A DNA stretch of 44,313 bases from the NCBI GenBank assembly GCA_029778945.1, contig JAKPBN010000133.1, forward strand, positions 1 through 44,313, read 5' to 3'. This document shows, one piece after another, positions 1 to 8,115 of the stretch. The translations under genes and the position numbers were made by a program. The notes under the pieces were generated by a model that saw only the letters and a program-made list of their open reading frames with translations, searched no databases and had not been told where the DNA came from. Numbering within the stretch: the stretch's first letter is position 1; each line of letters starts with the position of its first letter. This DNA comes from Spirochaetota bacterium (GTDB lineage: Bacteria; Spirochaetota; Spirochaetia; Treponematales; Rectinemataceae).

Positions 1-1505
1 CACAGGGACTGGTCCCGCATCAGATCCTCGGTGGATCTCGACTCGAGGCCCTCGGGCTGCCAGATCCCGAAGAACCAGTCCCCCTGGGCGGCCTCCTCCT
101 TCTGGATCCGGGCGATCTTGCGCCTGAGCTCGATGGCCTCCTCCATGGTGTCGGCCAGGGCCGTGGGACCGTTGTCGTGCATCATCTTGGTGGCCACCTC
201 GAGGGAGGCGACCATCGCGTACTGGGGGGAGGTCGAGGAGTGCATCATGTAGGACTCGTTGAAGGCCTCGTGGAAGTCGTCCCAGCCCTCCGGCGAGTCA
301 TGGATCCCCCGGGGCAGCTTGACGTGGATCATCGAGGCCTGGGAGAGGGCCGTGAGGAGCTTGTGGGTGGACTGGGTGGAGAAGACCAACCGGTCCCTCT
401 CCCCGAGGTCCATCCCAAAGTGGCCCCGGTAGATGGGGTGGAACTTCGCGTAGGCATACCAGGCCTCGTCGAAATGGATGATCCCCGCCCCGCCGAGCAT
501 CCGCCCCGCATGGTGGGAGTCGTAGCAGATGCCGTCATAGGTGGAGTTGGTCAGGGCGGCCATCGTGTAAGCCTTGCCGGGATCGATCCGGCTGAAGTCC
601 ACAGGCCCGATGATGCCCAGGGCGTTGCGGATGGGGACCATGTAGTCGGGAACGGCCCCGGTGATCACCATGGCGTGGGAGAGGGACTTGTGGCAGTTGC
701 GGTCCAGGAGACAGGGGTCCCCGGGGCTTACCTGGCTGCGCCAGACGATCTGGTTGCCCGCCGAGGTGCCGTTGAGGACATAGTAGGTCTCGTCGGCCCC
801 AAAGACCCGGGCTGAGAAGGCCTCGGCCTCCCCGGTCACCCCCGAGTGGTCGAGGAGGGAGCCCAGCTCGGGCACGGAGATCGAGAGGTCGGCCCGGAGC
901 ATGTTTTCCCCGAAGAACTTGTGGAAGGCCGTGCCCGAGGGGCTCTTCAGGAAGCCCTGGCCTCCCATATGGCCGGGGGTATGCCAGGCGAAGTTGTACT
1001 CGTTGACATAGTCCACAAGGCTCCCGAAAAAGGGCGGCAGGACGGTCCGGGTGTAGTCGAGGAGGGTCCGCTCGATCCGGCCGGCGTTGAATTCCGGGGT
1101 GTCCGTCAGCTTCCACAGGACCCCGGAGATCCTTTCCAGGACCGCGTTGGGGATGCCTTCGATCGAGGCCCGGTCGGACAGCACAAGGATGGGCAGGTCC
1201 CGGTTGCGCTGGCGGACATACTCGATAAAGCGGGCCCCGGTGTGGTCTCCGGAAAAGCCCTCGTTCTTCTTGTGGACCCTGCCAAAGTTGCGGATCTCCC
1301 AGTCGACGACCACAGTCCCCAGGTCCTCCCGGGAATAGATGATGTCGTAGGCGTCCCCAAAGGCCGAGCAGAAGAGGGCCTCGCAGCCGCAGTCCTCGGT
1401 CAGGGCCTTGACGATCTGCCTGAGCCAGTGGCCTTCGTCGGATTCCTGCTGGATCTGCTCGGAGACAAAGAGGACGGGCCAGGAACGCTTACCCAGGGTC
1501 TTCAT
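1..1505 (-). CDS. Orn/Lys/Arg decarboxylase, fold type I PLP (C-terminus off window)
   Basis: Reading the minus strand from the ATG at 1505 gives an uninterrupted frame of about 501 codons running off the left edge, so the C-terminal part is missing. Visible features are an N-terminal wing-like domain (residues about 1-130), then the PLP core with HTPGHMGG, LNGTSAGNQ, the HFDEAW aspartate motif and STHKLL, whose Lys should bind PLP. This is the architecture of inducible and biosynthetic ornithine/lysine/arginine decarboxylases. An AGGAG lies 8-9 nt upstream of the ATG; the ATG at 1510 hits a stop after two codons. It would make a polyamine or its precursor in the cytoplasm. The substrate cannot be chosen from sequence alone. 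It probably follows the EEP gene, 29 nt upstream, in one transcript. Confidence 0.93.
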   Translation of the reverse strand, partial: MKTLGKRSWPVLFVSEQIQQESDEGHWLRQIVKALTEDCGCEALFCSAFGDAYDIIYSREDLGTVVVDWEIRNFGRVHKKNEGFSGDHTGARFIEYVRQRNRDLPILVLSDRASIEGIPNAVLERISGVLWKLTDTPEFNAGRIERTLLDYTRTVLPPFFGSLVDYVNEYNFAWHTPGHMGGQGFLKSPSGTAFHKFFGENMLRADLSISVPELGSLLDHSGVTGEAEAFSARVFGADETYYVLNGTSAGNQIVWRSQVSPGDPCLLDRNCHKSLSHAMVITGAVPDYMVPIRNALGIIGPVDFSRIDPGKAYTMAALTNSTYDGICYDSHHAGRMLGGAGIIHFDEAWYAYAKFHPIYRGHFGMDLGERDRLVFSTQSTHKLLTALSQASMIHVKLPRGIHDSPEGWDDFHEAFNESYMMHSSTSPQYAMVASLEVATKMMHDNGPTALADTMEEAIELRRKIARIQKEEAAQGDWFFGIWQPEGLESRSTEDLMRDQSL

Positions 1506-1534
1506 GGCATGCTTCTCCTACGCGTTGGGCGACT

Positions 1535-2392
1535 TCATGTTGCTAGCCAGCCTGCGGGCCGTATGGTCGCCTCGATAAAGAGGTGGTCCGAGGGCAGGCG
1601 GCTGCGCTGGGCCCGGTTGAGGGGTATCTCCTCCTCGAGGACGGCGGCTTCCCTGACCCCCACGTCCCGGGAGCAGAAGATATAGTCTAGCTGGGCGAAA
1701 TTGGGGGCCGGGCCAAAGTGGTAATGGGTCCGGCGCTCGGCCGCGGGGATGCCCACGGCCTCGAGGACATCCCGGAAGGGCAGGGCCAGGAAGGCATCGT
1801 ACTCGAACTGGGACTCTCCCCGGATGAGGATCCCGTTGAAGTCCCCCATCACCACGCAATTGTGGGTCCGCACCAGGGAGGCGAGGAGCTCGACCTCGCG
1901 CATGCGCTGGGCGATGCCCCGGTCCCCTCCGTGCTGGGACTTCAGGTGGACCACAAAGACCTCGAGGTCGGGCCCTCCCCTGTCCAGGCTGAGCCTTAGG
2001 AGGTTGCGGGAAAAGGCCCCGGGCATGGCCTTGGCCTCGGCCCGGGCAAAGGAGCCCTTCTTGACGAGGGCCCCGGCATAGATGCCCCGGCGGGAGTTCT
2101 CCTCATGGAGAAAGCACTCATAGCGCCCCCCCAGGTAGATCCGGTTAAAGTGGGAGAGGCTCTCCATGCCCCCGATCTCCACAAGGCCCACGAGGTCATA
2201 GTCCCCCTCGAGGATTGTGGCGGCGATCGCGGCTATCTTGCCCCTCTCCTTGTTGGGATTGAAGATGGAGGCATTCATGGCTAGGTAGCTATCCTCGTCC
2301 AGGGCCTCCAGGGCCTCCCGGTCGTAGTCATGGTCGAGGAGAAGGTAGAAATTCTCGGCGTTGAAGGAGGCAAGGCGAAGGGTGGAGTCCAC
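1535..2392 (-). CDS. Endonuclease/exonuclease/phosphatase (EEP) family hydrolase
   Basis: A 285-aa protein with the full set of EEP-fold motifs in order: FNAENF near the N-terminus, GLVEIGG with the metal-binding Glu, a VVHLKS strand, GDFN, QLDYIF and a C-terminal SDH. The family cleaves phosphodiester or phosphomonoester bonds with Mg2+; the substrate (DNA, nucleotide or lipid head group) is not evident. There is no signal peptide, so it is probably cytoplasmic. The start is GTG at 2392, only 6 nt after a -10-like box (see 2399-2427), so the mRNA may be leaderless. It lies just upstream of the decarboxylase gene and may be co-transcribed with it. Confidence 0.85.
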   Translation of the reverse strand: MDSTLRLASFNAENFYLLLDHDYDREALEALDEDSYLAMNASIFNPNKERGKIAAIAATILEGDYDLVGLVEIGGMESLSHFNRIYLGGRYECFLHEENSRRGIYAGALVKKGSFARAEAKAMPGAFSRNLLRLSLDRGGPDLEVFVVHLKSQHGGDRGIAQRMREVELLASLVRTHNCVVMGDFNGILIRGESQFEYDAFLALPFRDVLEAVGIPAAERRTHYHFGPAPNFAQLDYIFCSRDVGVREAAVLEEEIPLNRAQRSRLPSDHLFIEATIRPAGWLAT

Positions 2393-2398
2393 CCCCTG

Positions 2399-2427
2399 AC
2401 TCTAGCAGGGCCCCGGTCCTTCTGCAA
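2399..2427 (-). promoter_or_regulatory. Sigma-70-type promoter for the EEP gene
   Basis: On the minus strand TTGCAG (2427-2422), a 17-nt spacer and TAGAGT (2404-2399). The GTG start at 2392 lies 6 nt beyond the -10, so transcription should begin at or next to the start codon. Confidence 0.5.
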
Positions 2428-2460
2428 AGGGGCCTAAGGCCGGTCCTCGCGGAGCCAGGC

Positions 2461-2913
2461 CTAGGCCTCCAGGACCCTCTTCACGAGGCTCGGCTCGAGC
2501 CTAAAGGGGCTGCCGCGGCCCTGGCAGAAGTGATGCTCCCTCAGGAGGTGGAGGGAAAGCTCCGAGACCAGGAGGAAGTCGGCGCTTCCCGCGAGGCCTA
2601 TCCTCACGCTGCCCTTGTGGTGGAGGCCATCCCCCCAGGGACAGGGGGCCTTGCCCCGGGCCTCGTCGCTGGAGAGCACAAGACCCTTGCCGTGACGGAG
2701 CTCGGCCCCAAGGCCGGCCTCCCCTTCCTTGAGCAGGGCCCCGAGGCCCTCGGCGGCCAGGCCAAAGTCCAGGCCCAGGGCGCGGAAGGCCTCCTCGTCG
2801 GCCTCGATGATGTCGGCGAGGGGCCGGCTGTCATCGCCCAGGAAGCCCGAGGCGACAATCGATCCCGGGGCCATGCGGGCTCCTGCGGCCCTGTCGCTGG
2901 AACTCATCTTCAT
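2461..2913 (-). CDS. Conserved protein of unknown function downstream of nqrF
   Basis: A 150-aa soluble protein. I do not recognise a named family, but the C-terminal half looks conserved: GKAPCPW, a following HHKGSVRI, then LHLLREHHF and GSPFRLEP near residues 120-142. It has no signal peptide or membrane segment. Two ATGs (2913, 2907) are possible starts. It lies 30 nt after nqrF in the same direction, with no clear terminator between them, so it is probably the last gene of the nqr transcript. A role linked to Nqr assembly or redox is only a guess from context. Confidence 0.6.
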   Translation of the reverse strand: MKMSSSDRAAGARMAPGSIVASGFLGDDSRPLADIIEADEEAFRALGLDFGLAAEGLGALLKEGEAGLGAELRHGKGLVLSSDEARGKAPCPWGDGLHHKGSVRIGLAGSADFLLVSELSLHLLREHHFCQGRGSPFRLEPSLVKRVLEA

Positions 2914-2943
2914 AGCTCCCTCCCAAGGCCGGACCGGCCGCGC

Positions 2944-4077
2944 TCAGGCGAATTTGTCATAATAGATCCTGTCCTCGGCTATGCCGTTCTGGCCCATGAC
3001 CTTCTTGCAGGCATCGATCATCCCGGGGCTGCCGCAGAGGTAGCCCTCCTTGGGGATGTCCGGGCCGATCCGGGTCTTGAGCCACTCATCCAGGACATTG
3101 GTGATAAGTCCCGTGGGCCCCTTCCAGGCATCCTCGGGCTTGGGCTCCGAGAGGGCCGGCACAAAGTGGAAGCGGGGCAGGAGGGCCTCCAGGGCGGCCA
3201 TCTCCTCGAGGTAGAACATGTCCCTCATGGAGCGGGCGCCGAAGAAATACCAGATCTCCTTGTCCGGGAAGGCCCCGGTATGGGCCATGTGGTTCAGCAT
3301 GGACTTGAAGGGCGCCATCCCCGAGCCCCCGGCCACGCAGATCATCGCCGCCGGGGTGTCGTGGATATGGAAGTCCCCAAAAGGACCGACGATGTCGAGG
3401 CGGTCCCCGGCCTTGAGGGAGGAGTGGATCCAGCTGGTCGCCAGCCCTCCCGGCACCAGGCGGATGAGGAACTCGGCGACTCCCGCCTCGGAGGGCTCCG
3501 AGGACATGGAGTAGGCCCGCTGGACCTCGGCCTTCTGCTCCCCGTGGGGAGGGACGACGATCTGGGCATACTGGCCGGGCTCGAAGCTGAGGGTGGCCGA
3601 GGCCCCCTCGCCGCCGGGCAGGCTGAGCCTCAGCTCCTTGATGTCATAGGTGAGGTCCCGGATGGCCAGGACGGTGGTGGCGTACTTGCGGATGTTGAAG
3701 AGGTAGCTGGGCAGCTCGAGCTCAAGGTTCTTCCTCACCTTGACCTGGCAGCCCAGGCGGACGTTCTGGGCCAGCTCCCCGGGCGTGAGGTAGGGCAGCT
3801 CCGTGGGCAGGTGGGGCCCCACGTCCGAGAGGACCTTGACCTTGCAGGCCCCGCAGGAGCCTCGGCCACCGCAGGCCGAGGGCAGGAAGATCTCCTGGCC
3901 GGCAAGGGTCCCCAGGAGGGGCGAGCCGCCCTTGACGTCCAGGCGCTTCTTGCCGGCGTTTATGTCGAGGACCACCTCGCCATAGTCGTTCATGAAGCGG
4001 TCGGTCAGGGCTATCAGGAGGGCGAGGATGGCCGCGATGCCCGCTGTCACCGCCGGGCCAAGGAACAAGGGATTCAT
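2944..4077 (-). CDS. nqrF: Na+-translocating NADH:quinone reductase subunit F
   Basis: 377 aa. NqrF is the NADH-oxidising entry subunit of Na+-NQR. The order seen is one N-terminal membrane helix (residues about 4-22); a plant-type 2Fe-2S ferredoxin domain with Cys in a CX5CX2C arrangement (ACGGRGSCGAC) and a fourth Cys in LGCQV; an FAD domain with RAYSMSS; and an NADH domain with GGSGMAPFKSM and a C-terminal CGSPGMI. The start at 4077 is preceded by AGGAGG at 4-5 nt and lies 8 nt after the nqrE stop. The open frame extends upstream, but that part overlaps nqrE and is not protein-like. The FAD/NADH module marks this as Nqr rather than Rnf. Confidence 0.95.
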   Translation of the reverse strand: MNPLFLGPAVTAGIAAILALLIALTDRFMNDYGEVVLDINAGKKRLDVKGGSPLLGTLAGQEIFLPSACGGRGSCGACKVKVLSDVGPHLPTELPYLTPGELAQNVRLGCQVKVRKNLELELPSYLFNIRKYATTVLAIRDLTYDIKELRLSLPGGEGASATLSFEPGQYAQIVVPPHGEQKAEVQRAYSMSSEPSEAGVAEFLIRLVPGGLATSWIHSSLKAGDRLDIVGPFGDFHIHDTPAAMICVAGGSGMAPFKSMLNHMAHTGAFPDKEIWYFFGARSMRDMFYLEEMAALEALLPRFHFVPALSEPKPEDAWKGPTGLITNVLDEWLKTRIGPDIPKEGYLCGSPGMIDACKKVMGQNGIAEDRIYYDKFA

Positions 4078-4085
4078 GCCGCCTC

Positions 4086-4679
4086 CTACTGGACGCTCAT
4101 CATGCCGGAGAAGCCGATAAAGGCCATGGCCATGAAGCCTATGGTGATCAAGGTGATGCCCGGGCCCTTGAGGCCCGCCGGCACCGGGGCGACATCCACC
4201 TTCTTGCGAATGGCCGCGAGGAGGACAATGGCCAGCCACCAGCCGGCCCCGCTCCCGAAGCCAAAGGCCACGGTCTGCCAGAGGCTGTAGCTGCGGATCT
4301 GCATGAAGAGGATGGCCCCGAGGATGGCGCAGTTGACGGTGATGAGGGGCAGGAAGATGCCCAGGGAGAGGTAGAGGGCCGGCGAGACCCGGTCGATGAC
4401 CATCTCCAGGATCTGGACGATGGCGGCAATGACAATTATGAAGATGATAAAGGAGAGGTACTCGAGGCCCAGGGGCTCGATCACCAGCTTGAGGACGGCC
4501 CAGGACACGGTCATGGTGATGCCCATCACCACGGTCACCGCGAGGCCGAGGCCCGAGGAGGACTTCATGTCCTTGGAGATCGAGATGAAGGAGCACATCC
4601 CCAGGAAGTTGGACAGGAGGATATTGCTCGTGAAGACCGAGGCGACAAGGAGGGAGAGGGGACTGATGTCGGGGCTCAT
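4086..4679 (-). CDS. nqrE: Na+-translocating NADH:quinone reductase subunit E
   Basis: 197 aa, the family's usual length, with six hydrophobic segments. Two conserved Cys are visible, in LGMCSFIS (helix 1) and TVNCAILG; with the matching pair in NqrD these coordinate the intramembrane iron centre of the complex. The start at 4679 overlaps the nqrD stop by four bases (ATGA), implying coupled translation. The open frame continues upstream but overlaps nqrD there. Confidence 0.95.
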   Translation of the reverse strand: MSPDISPLSLLVASVFTSNILLSNFLGMCSFISISKDMKSSSGLGLAVTVVMGITMTVSWAVLKLVIEPLGLEYLSFIIFIIVIAAIVQILEMVIDRVSPALYLSLGIFLPLITVNCAILGAILFMQIRSYSLWQTVAFGFGSGAGWWLAIVLLAAIRKKVDVAPVPAGLKGPGITLITIGFMAMAFIGFSGMMSVQ

Positions 4680-5305
4680 TTCTTGCCTCCCTTCATGCGT
4701 ACCTGGAGGGACTTGAGGCCCCACATCGCCATCGCAAGGAGAAAAAAGGCCGAGGGGGCCATGATCATGATGGTCCAGGGTGTCCAGGACTGGCCGAGGA
4801 CCCTCATGCCCAGGATGGTGCCAAAGCCGAACAGCTCCCTGACCAGGGCGATGGCCACGAGAACGGCCATATAGCCCAGGCCGCTCGTAAGGCCGTCCCA
4901 TAGGGAGAGGAGGGGCGGATTGGCCCGGGCGAAGGCTTCGGCCCGGCCCATGATGATGCAATTGGTGATGATCAGGCCGACATAGGGCCCGAGGGACCGG
5001 GACACCTCGGGGAGGTAGGCCCGCAGGACGATGTCGATGATGATGACGAAGAAGGAGATCACGAGGACCTGGACGATCATCCGCACCTTGGCGGGGATGG
5101 CCTTGTTCATCGCCGAGAGGGTGGCCGAGGAGAAGGCCGTGGCGAAGCTGACCCCAAGGGTCATGATGAGGGTATTGCCCAGGTTGTTGGTCACCGCGAG
5201 GGTTGAGCATATGCCTAGGACCTGGATAAACACCGGGTTGTTCCACCACAGATTGTCGATGAGGAGCTTGACGGCCGGGCCGGGTTTGCGCTTCTGGGCT
5301 GTCAC
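4676..5305 (-). CDS. nqrD: Na+-translocating NADH:quinone reductase subunit D
   Basis: 209 aa, a six-helix membrane subunit homologous to NqrE. It has NNPVFIQVLGICSTLAVT near the N-terminus and ITNCIIMGRAEAFA in mid-protein, giving the Cys pair that faces the NqrE pair. RELFGFGTILG is also typical. ATGA-type overlaps on both sides (with nqrC and nqrE) indicate a tightly coupled operon. Confidence 0.95.
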   Translation of the reverse strand: MTAQKRKPGPAVKLLIDNLWWNNPVFIQVLGICSTLAVTNNLGNTLIMTLGVSFATAFSSATLSAMNKAIPAKVRMIVQVLVISFFVIIIDIVLRAYLPEVSRSLGPYVGLIITNCIIMGRAEAFARANPPLLSLWDGLTSGLGYMAVLVAIALVRELFGFGTILGMRVLGQSWTPWTIMIMAPSAFFLLAMAMWGLKSLQVRMKGGKK

Positions 5306-5931
5306 CGGAGGCCTCCCTTGTCTCTCAGGCCCGCCAGGTCGGCGATGCCCCGGTCCACGATGGTCTTTACAAAGCCGCTCGTGAGGCTGGCCCCTGTGAT
5401 GGCCTCGACCCGGCCGTTGTCGGGATCCTTGTCTCCCGAGTCCTGGCCCTGGACAAGGCTGATGCCCCCGTCCTTTATGGACTCTCCCCTGAACTGGGCC
5501 TTGAACCAGGCCTCGTCGATCCGGCCTCCAAGGCCCGGGGTCTCATTGTGGGAAAGGATCTCGAGGCCCACGATCCGGCTCACGCTGGCATCGGTGGCGA
5601 GCACCGCCTCGATCCTACCCCAGAGCCCGGCTCCGCCAAGCTCTAGGGCATAGTGCTCACCGTCCACCGAACTCGAGCGGAACAGCTTAGGCCTGAGCTC
5701 GGGCATGGGAACGACCTTGGCCGACCAAAGGGCCTCGATGCCCTCCGCGTCAAGCTTGGCCCCGGCGGGCAGGAGGCCCAGGGCCGAGAGCACGGCCCTC
5801 CGTTCGGCCAGGTCCCGGTTGGCGGCCACCCGGGCCTTCGTGAGCTCATTGGCCAGGGCCAGGGGCAGGACAAAAAGAAGGCAGACCACAAAAGTGAAGA
5901 GTACCGTGTAGATGATGGAGTCCTTCCTCAT
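5302..5931 (-). CDS. nqrC: Na+-translocating NADH:quinone reductase subunit C (FMN-binding)
   Basis: 209 aa. One N-terminal membrane helix (about residues 7-27) is followed by a periplasmic FMN-binding domain. GLEILSHNETPGLGGRI is the usual NqrC/RnfG signature, and the flavinylation motif near the C-terminus is EAITGASLTS. The residue expected to carry covalent FMN is Ser rather than Thr, and the leading Asp of the Dxx(S/T)GA(T/S) motif is Glu (see findings). The start is the ATG at 5931, which overlaps the nqrB stop; the open frame further upstream lies over nqrB. Confidence 0.93.
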   Translation of the reverse strand: MRKDSIIYTVLFTFVVCLLFVLPLALANELTKARVAANRDLAERRAVLSALGLLPAGAKLDAEGIEALWSAKVVPMPELRPKLFRSSSVDGEHYALELGGAGLWGRIEAVLATDASVSRIVGLEILSHNETPGLGGRIDEAWFKAQFRGESIKDGGISLVQGQDSGDKDPDNGRVEAITGASLTSGFVKTIVDRGIADLAGLRDKGGLR

Positions 5932-6839
5932 GATCCTGCCTTCCTTTGGGTCCACCGGGCCTTGAGGCTTGAGGCAAATTCGTCCAGGAGGGATGCCGCG
6001 GAATTCCCCAGGAGGACGGCGAAACTCGTCCCTTCGGGAAAGAGGGAGAAGGTCCGGATCAGGACAATGCAGACCCCGACGATGGCGCCATAGCACCACT
6101 GGGCGAAGGGCTTCTTGGGGGCGCTCACGGGATCGGTGACCATGAACACGGCCACGAAAAGGAAGGATCCTGCGAGCAGGGACTCAAGGGGAAGGGCCCG
6201 GGGCACTCCCGCCAGGAGGAGGACGAGGGCAAGGACGCCCCCCGAGGCCAGGGTCGAGAGGACGAGCCGCCAGGACGCGGTCTTGGTGGCCACGAGATAG
6301 ACGCCCGCGGCGGCGATCAGGATCGCGGACCCCTCTCCGATCGAGCCGGCCCGCAGGCCGAAGAGGAGGGAGGAAAGCCCGGGCCCCTCCCCCTTCGCGA
6401 GGAGAACGAGGGGGGTCGCGCTGCCCACGGCGTCCACGCCCAGGCCAAAATTGCCCGGCTGGACAAAGCCCGCCTGCATCACCGTAGCAAAGGAGATATA
6501 GACAAAGAGGCGGCCGGCGATGGCGGGGTTGAAGATGTTCCGCCCAAAGCCCCCGTAGACTTCCTTGGCCATAAAGACCCCAAAGACAATGCCCAGGCCC
6601 GCGATCCAGGCCGGAACCAGGGGAGGGAGGGAGAGGGCGTAGAGGCTGCAGCTCACGAGAACGGCCTCGCTGACCTTCTTGCCCTGGCGTTTTTCCATAA
6701 GATACTCGGTGGCCACCCCCAGGACGAGGGAGAGGCCAAGCAGGAAGAGGACCCGGGGGCCAAAGAGCCAGATGGAGAGGAGGAGAATCGGCCCCAGGCT
6801 GTAAAGGACCCGGCGCATGGCTGGTTGCTTTTGGAACAA
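5928..6839 (-). CDS. nqrB: Na+-translocating NADH:quinone reductase subunit B
   Basis: 303 aa, a polytopic membrane subunit of the NqrB/RnfD family. GGFGRNIFNPAIAGR and the C-terminal FMVTDPVSAPK are typical. The covalent FMN site reads DAVGSATPL: the Asp and flavinylated Thr are kept, but the usual SGAT is GSAT. It is about 100 residues shorter than proteobacterial NqrB (about 410). The start is probably TTG at 6839, because AGGAGG lies 5 nt upstream; an in-frame ATG seven codons later lacks a site. It is first in the operon, behind a near-consensus promoter. No nqrA lies upstream. Confidence 0.93.
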   Translation of the reverse strand: MFQKQPAMRRVLYSLGPILLLSIWLFGPRVLFLLGLSLVLGVATEYLMEKRQGKKVSEAVLVSCSLYALSLPPLVPAWIAGLGIVFGVFMAKEVYGGFGRNIFNPAIAGRLFVYISFATVMQAGFVQPGNFGLGVDAVGSATPLVLLAKGEGPGLSSLLFGLRAGSIGEGSAILIAAAGVYLVATKTASWRLVLSTLASGGVLALVLLLAGVPRALPLESLLAGSFLFVAVFMVTDPVSAPKKPFAQWCYGAIVGVCIVLIRTFSLFPEGTSFAVLLGNSAASLLDEFASSLKARWTQRKAGS

Positions 6840-6926
6840 GAGGGCCTCCTAGAAATTGCGCGGCCGCAGCCGCTAAGAAAAGGTCCTTAGTTCAGGACCC
6901 GCCCTTCGGCGAGCGTCCCTTTGGCT

Positions 6927-6955
6927 AGGATAGGGTAGCCGGCGCCGGGTGTCAA
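6927..6955 (-). promoter_or_regulatory. Sigma-70 promoter of the nqr operon
   Basis: On the minus strand a perfect TTGACA (6955-6950), a 17-nt GC-rich spacer and TATCCT (6932-6927), followed by a leader of about 80 nt to the nqrB TTG at 6839. It is divergent from the gene at 7039. Confidence 0.8.
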
Positions 6956-6997
6956 GAATAGGAAATTTCCGTGATCCCGGAAGGCCCTGGAGCCGGC

Positions 6998-7025
6998 CTA
7001 GGCTTGACGGCGGGCCCAAGCCTAG
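6998..7025 (+). promoter_or_regulatory. Perfect inverted repeat over the 7039 promoter
   Basis: CTAGGCTTG (6998-7006), a 10-nt centre, then CAAGCCTAG (7017-7025): nine perfect base pairs. The left arm contains the first bases of the -35 TTGACG (7004-7009) and the right arm ends next to the -10-like box. It looks like a dyad operator, but a hairpin is also possible. The binding factor is unknown. Confidence 0.5.
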
Positions 7026-7032
7026 CAAGACT
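7004..7032 (+). promoter_or_regulatory. Probable promoter of the secreted His-motif protein gene
   Basis: TTGACG (7004-7009), 17-nt spacer, weak AAGACT (7027-7032), then 6 nt to the ATG at 7039. The -35 is good and the -10 poor, as expected for a regulated site; it lies inside the dyad at 6998-7025. Confidence 0.4.
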
Positions 7033-7038
7033 TGAGGG

Positions 7039-7545
7039 ATGAGAAGAAGTCTTGCCCTTTTCCTCCTCGGAGGCTTTGCCCTGGGTTGCCTTGTGGGCTA
7101 CCTCCTCTTTGCCCCCAGCCCCCGGCCCAAGCCCAAGGTCGACCCCTTTGCCGAGGCTCCGGCGGTTCCCACCCCGGCCCTGGGCGGGACCGACGCCCAT
7201 AGCCACAGCCTGGCCGAGGTCGATCCCTCCCTGCCCCTGCCCCAGCTCAAGGCGGAAGTCCTGCCCGACAGCAAGGGAGGCTTTAACCTCCACGTCACTA
7301 CGGCCAATTTCCGCTTTACCCCCGAGCTCGCCGGCCAAGCTCCGCGCCAGGGAGAGGGCCACGCCCATGTGTTTGTCAACGGGACCAAGGTGGCAAGGCT
7401 CTATGGCAATTGGGCCTATCTGGGAGCGGACAACTTCCATTCCGGGGATAATCTAGTCGAGGTGACCCTCAACGCCAATGACCATGCGGAATGGGTCAAG
7501 GGGGGAGAGCATATCGGCGCCTCGGTCAAGGTTCGGCTTCCTTGA
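7039..7545 (+). CDS. Membrane-anchored/secreted protein with GHAHVFVNG motif
   Basis: 168 aa. Residues about 4-24 form a hydrophobic signal anchor or signal peptide, followed by a Pro-rich linker and an extracytoplasmic beta-rich domain. The distinctive part is GEGHAHVFVNGTKVAR, LYGNWAYLG and TLNANDHAEW near residues 112-160, with several His (DAHSHS, GHAH, NDHAE) that could bind a metal. I have seen this pattern in small conserved periplasmic proteins of unknown function; I cannot name a family. A GAGGG abuts the ATG too closely for a normal ribosome site. The next gene overlaps its stop. Confidence 0.7.
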   Translation: MRRSLALFLLGGFALGCLVGYLLFAPSPRPKPKVDPFAEAPAVPTPALGGTDAHSHSLAEVDPSLPLPQLKAEVLPDSKGGFNLHVTTANFRFTPELAGQAPRQGEGHAHVFVNGTKVARLYGNWAYLGADNFHSGDNLVEVTLNANDHAEWVKGGEHIGASVKVRLP

Positions 7546-7982
7546 AGGCCCGGCCCAGCCTGAGGGATGCCAGGCCCCAGGACAGCGAGAGCCTGGCCGC
7601 TCTGGCAGGCCAGCTTGGCTATCCCAACGAGCCTCTGGCGGTGCGCCGGCGCCTGGAAGCCCAGGCCGGCAGGCCTGGGCAGAGGATCCTCGTCGCCGAG
7701 GCCGAAGGCCGGGTGATCGCCTGGATGGGCCTCGAGGTCGTGGATCACTTCTACACCCCGGCCTTTGTCATGATCACGGGCTTTGTGGTGGACGAGGCCC
7801 ATAGGGGCAGGGGCACGGGCGCCCTGATGCTCGCCGAGGCCGAGGCCTGGACCAGGGCCCAGGGCCTGGGCCGCCTCAGGCTCAAGGCCAATGTCCTCAG
7901 GACCGACGCCCATCGCTTCTACGAGGCCCATGGCTTTTCCCGGACCAAGGAGCAGTACGACTACTCCAAGGCCCTGGGCTAG
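7542..7982 (+). CDS. GNAT family N-acetyltransferase
   Basis: About 146 aa with a GNAT fold: FVVDEAHRGRGTGALM carries the acetyl-CoA pyrophosphate-binding RGRGTG loop, and ANVLRTDAHRFYEAHGF is the usual C-terminal part. The acceptor is unknown; RimI-like and small-molecule acetylases look alike. An ATG at 7491 is possible, but its first 17 codons lie inside the preceding gene and are not protein-like. I prefer TTG at 7542, which overlaps the previous stop as TTGA and starts just before the domain. Confidence 0.85.
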   Translation: MKARPSLRDARPQDSESLAALAGQLGYPNEPLAVRRRLEAQAGRPGQRILVAEAEGRVIAWMGLEVVDHFYTPAFVMITGFVVDEAHRGRGTGALMLAEAEAWTRAQGLGRLRLKANVLRTDAHRFYEAHGFSRTKEQYDYSKALG

Positions 7983-8045
7983 CGGCCCGGGGGGCGGCAG
8001 GCAGGAATCCTGCGTCGCCGAAGGCAATGGTGAAAAAGCCCCAAA

Positions 8046-8080
8046 GGAAAAAGAGGGCCGCCCCAGGGGACGGCCCTCTC
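8046..8080 (-). terminator. Rho-independent terminator of the gcv operon
   Basis: GAGGGCCG (8053-8060) pairs with CGGCCCTC (8071-8078) around a self-complementary CCCC/GGGG loop. On the minus strand the stem is followed by TTTTTCC, 36 nt past the gcvPB stop. Confidence 0.85.
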
Positions 8081-8115
8081 ATACTCGGAAAAAAGCTTCC
8101 TGCCTTGGGCGCGGG

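Noticed and set aside
177-815. Plus-strand frame at the left edge as a gene
   Set aside because: It lies wholly opposite the decarboxylase, whose minus frame has PLP-enzyme motifs throughout.
2530-4290. Long plus-strand open frame opposite nqrF and its neighbours
   Set aside because: It is antisense to well-supported nqr genes; Gly/Pro/Val-rich composition and absence of any motif mark it as a high-GC shadow frame. The same applies to long frames opposite atpA (26912-28414), the decarboxylase (18494-19792) and galK/MFS (32892-34580).
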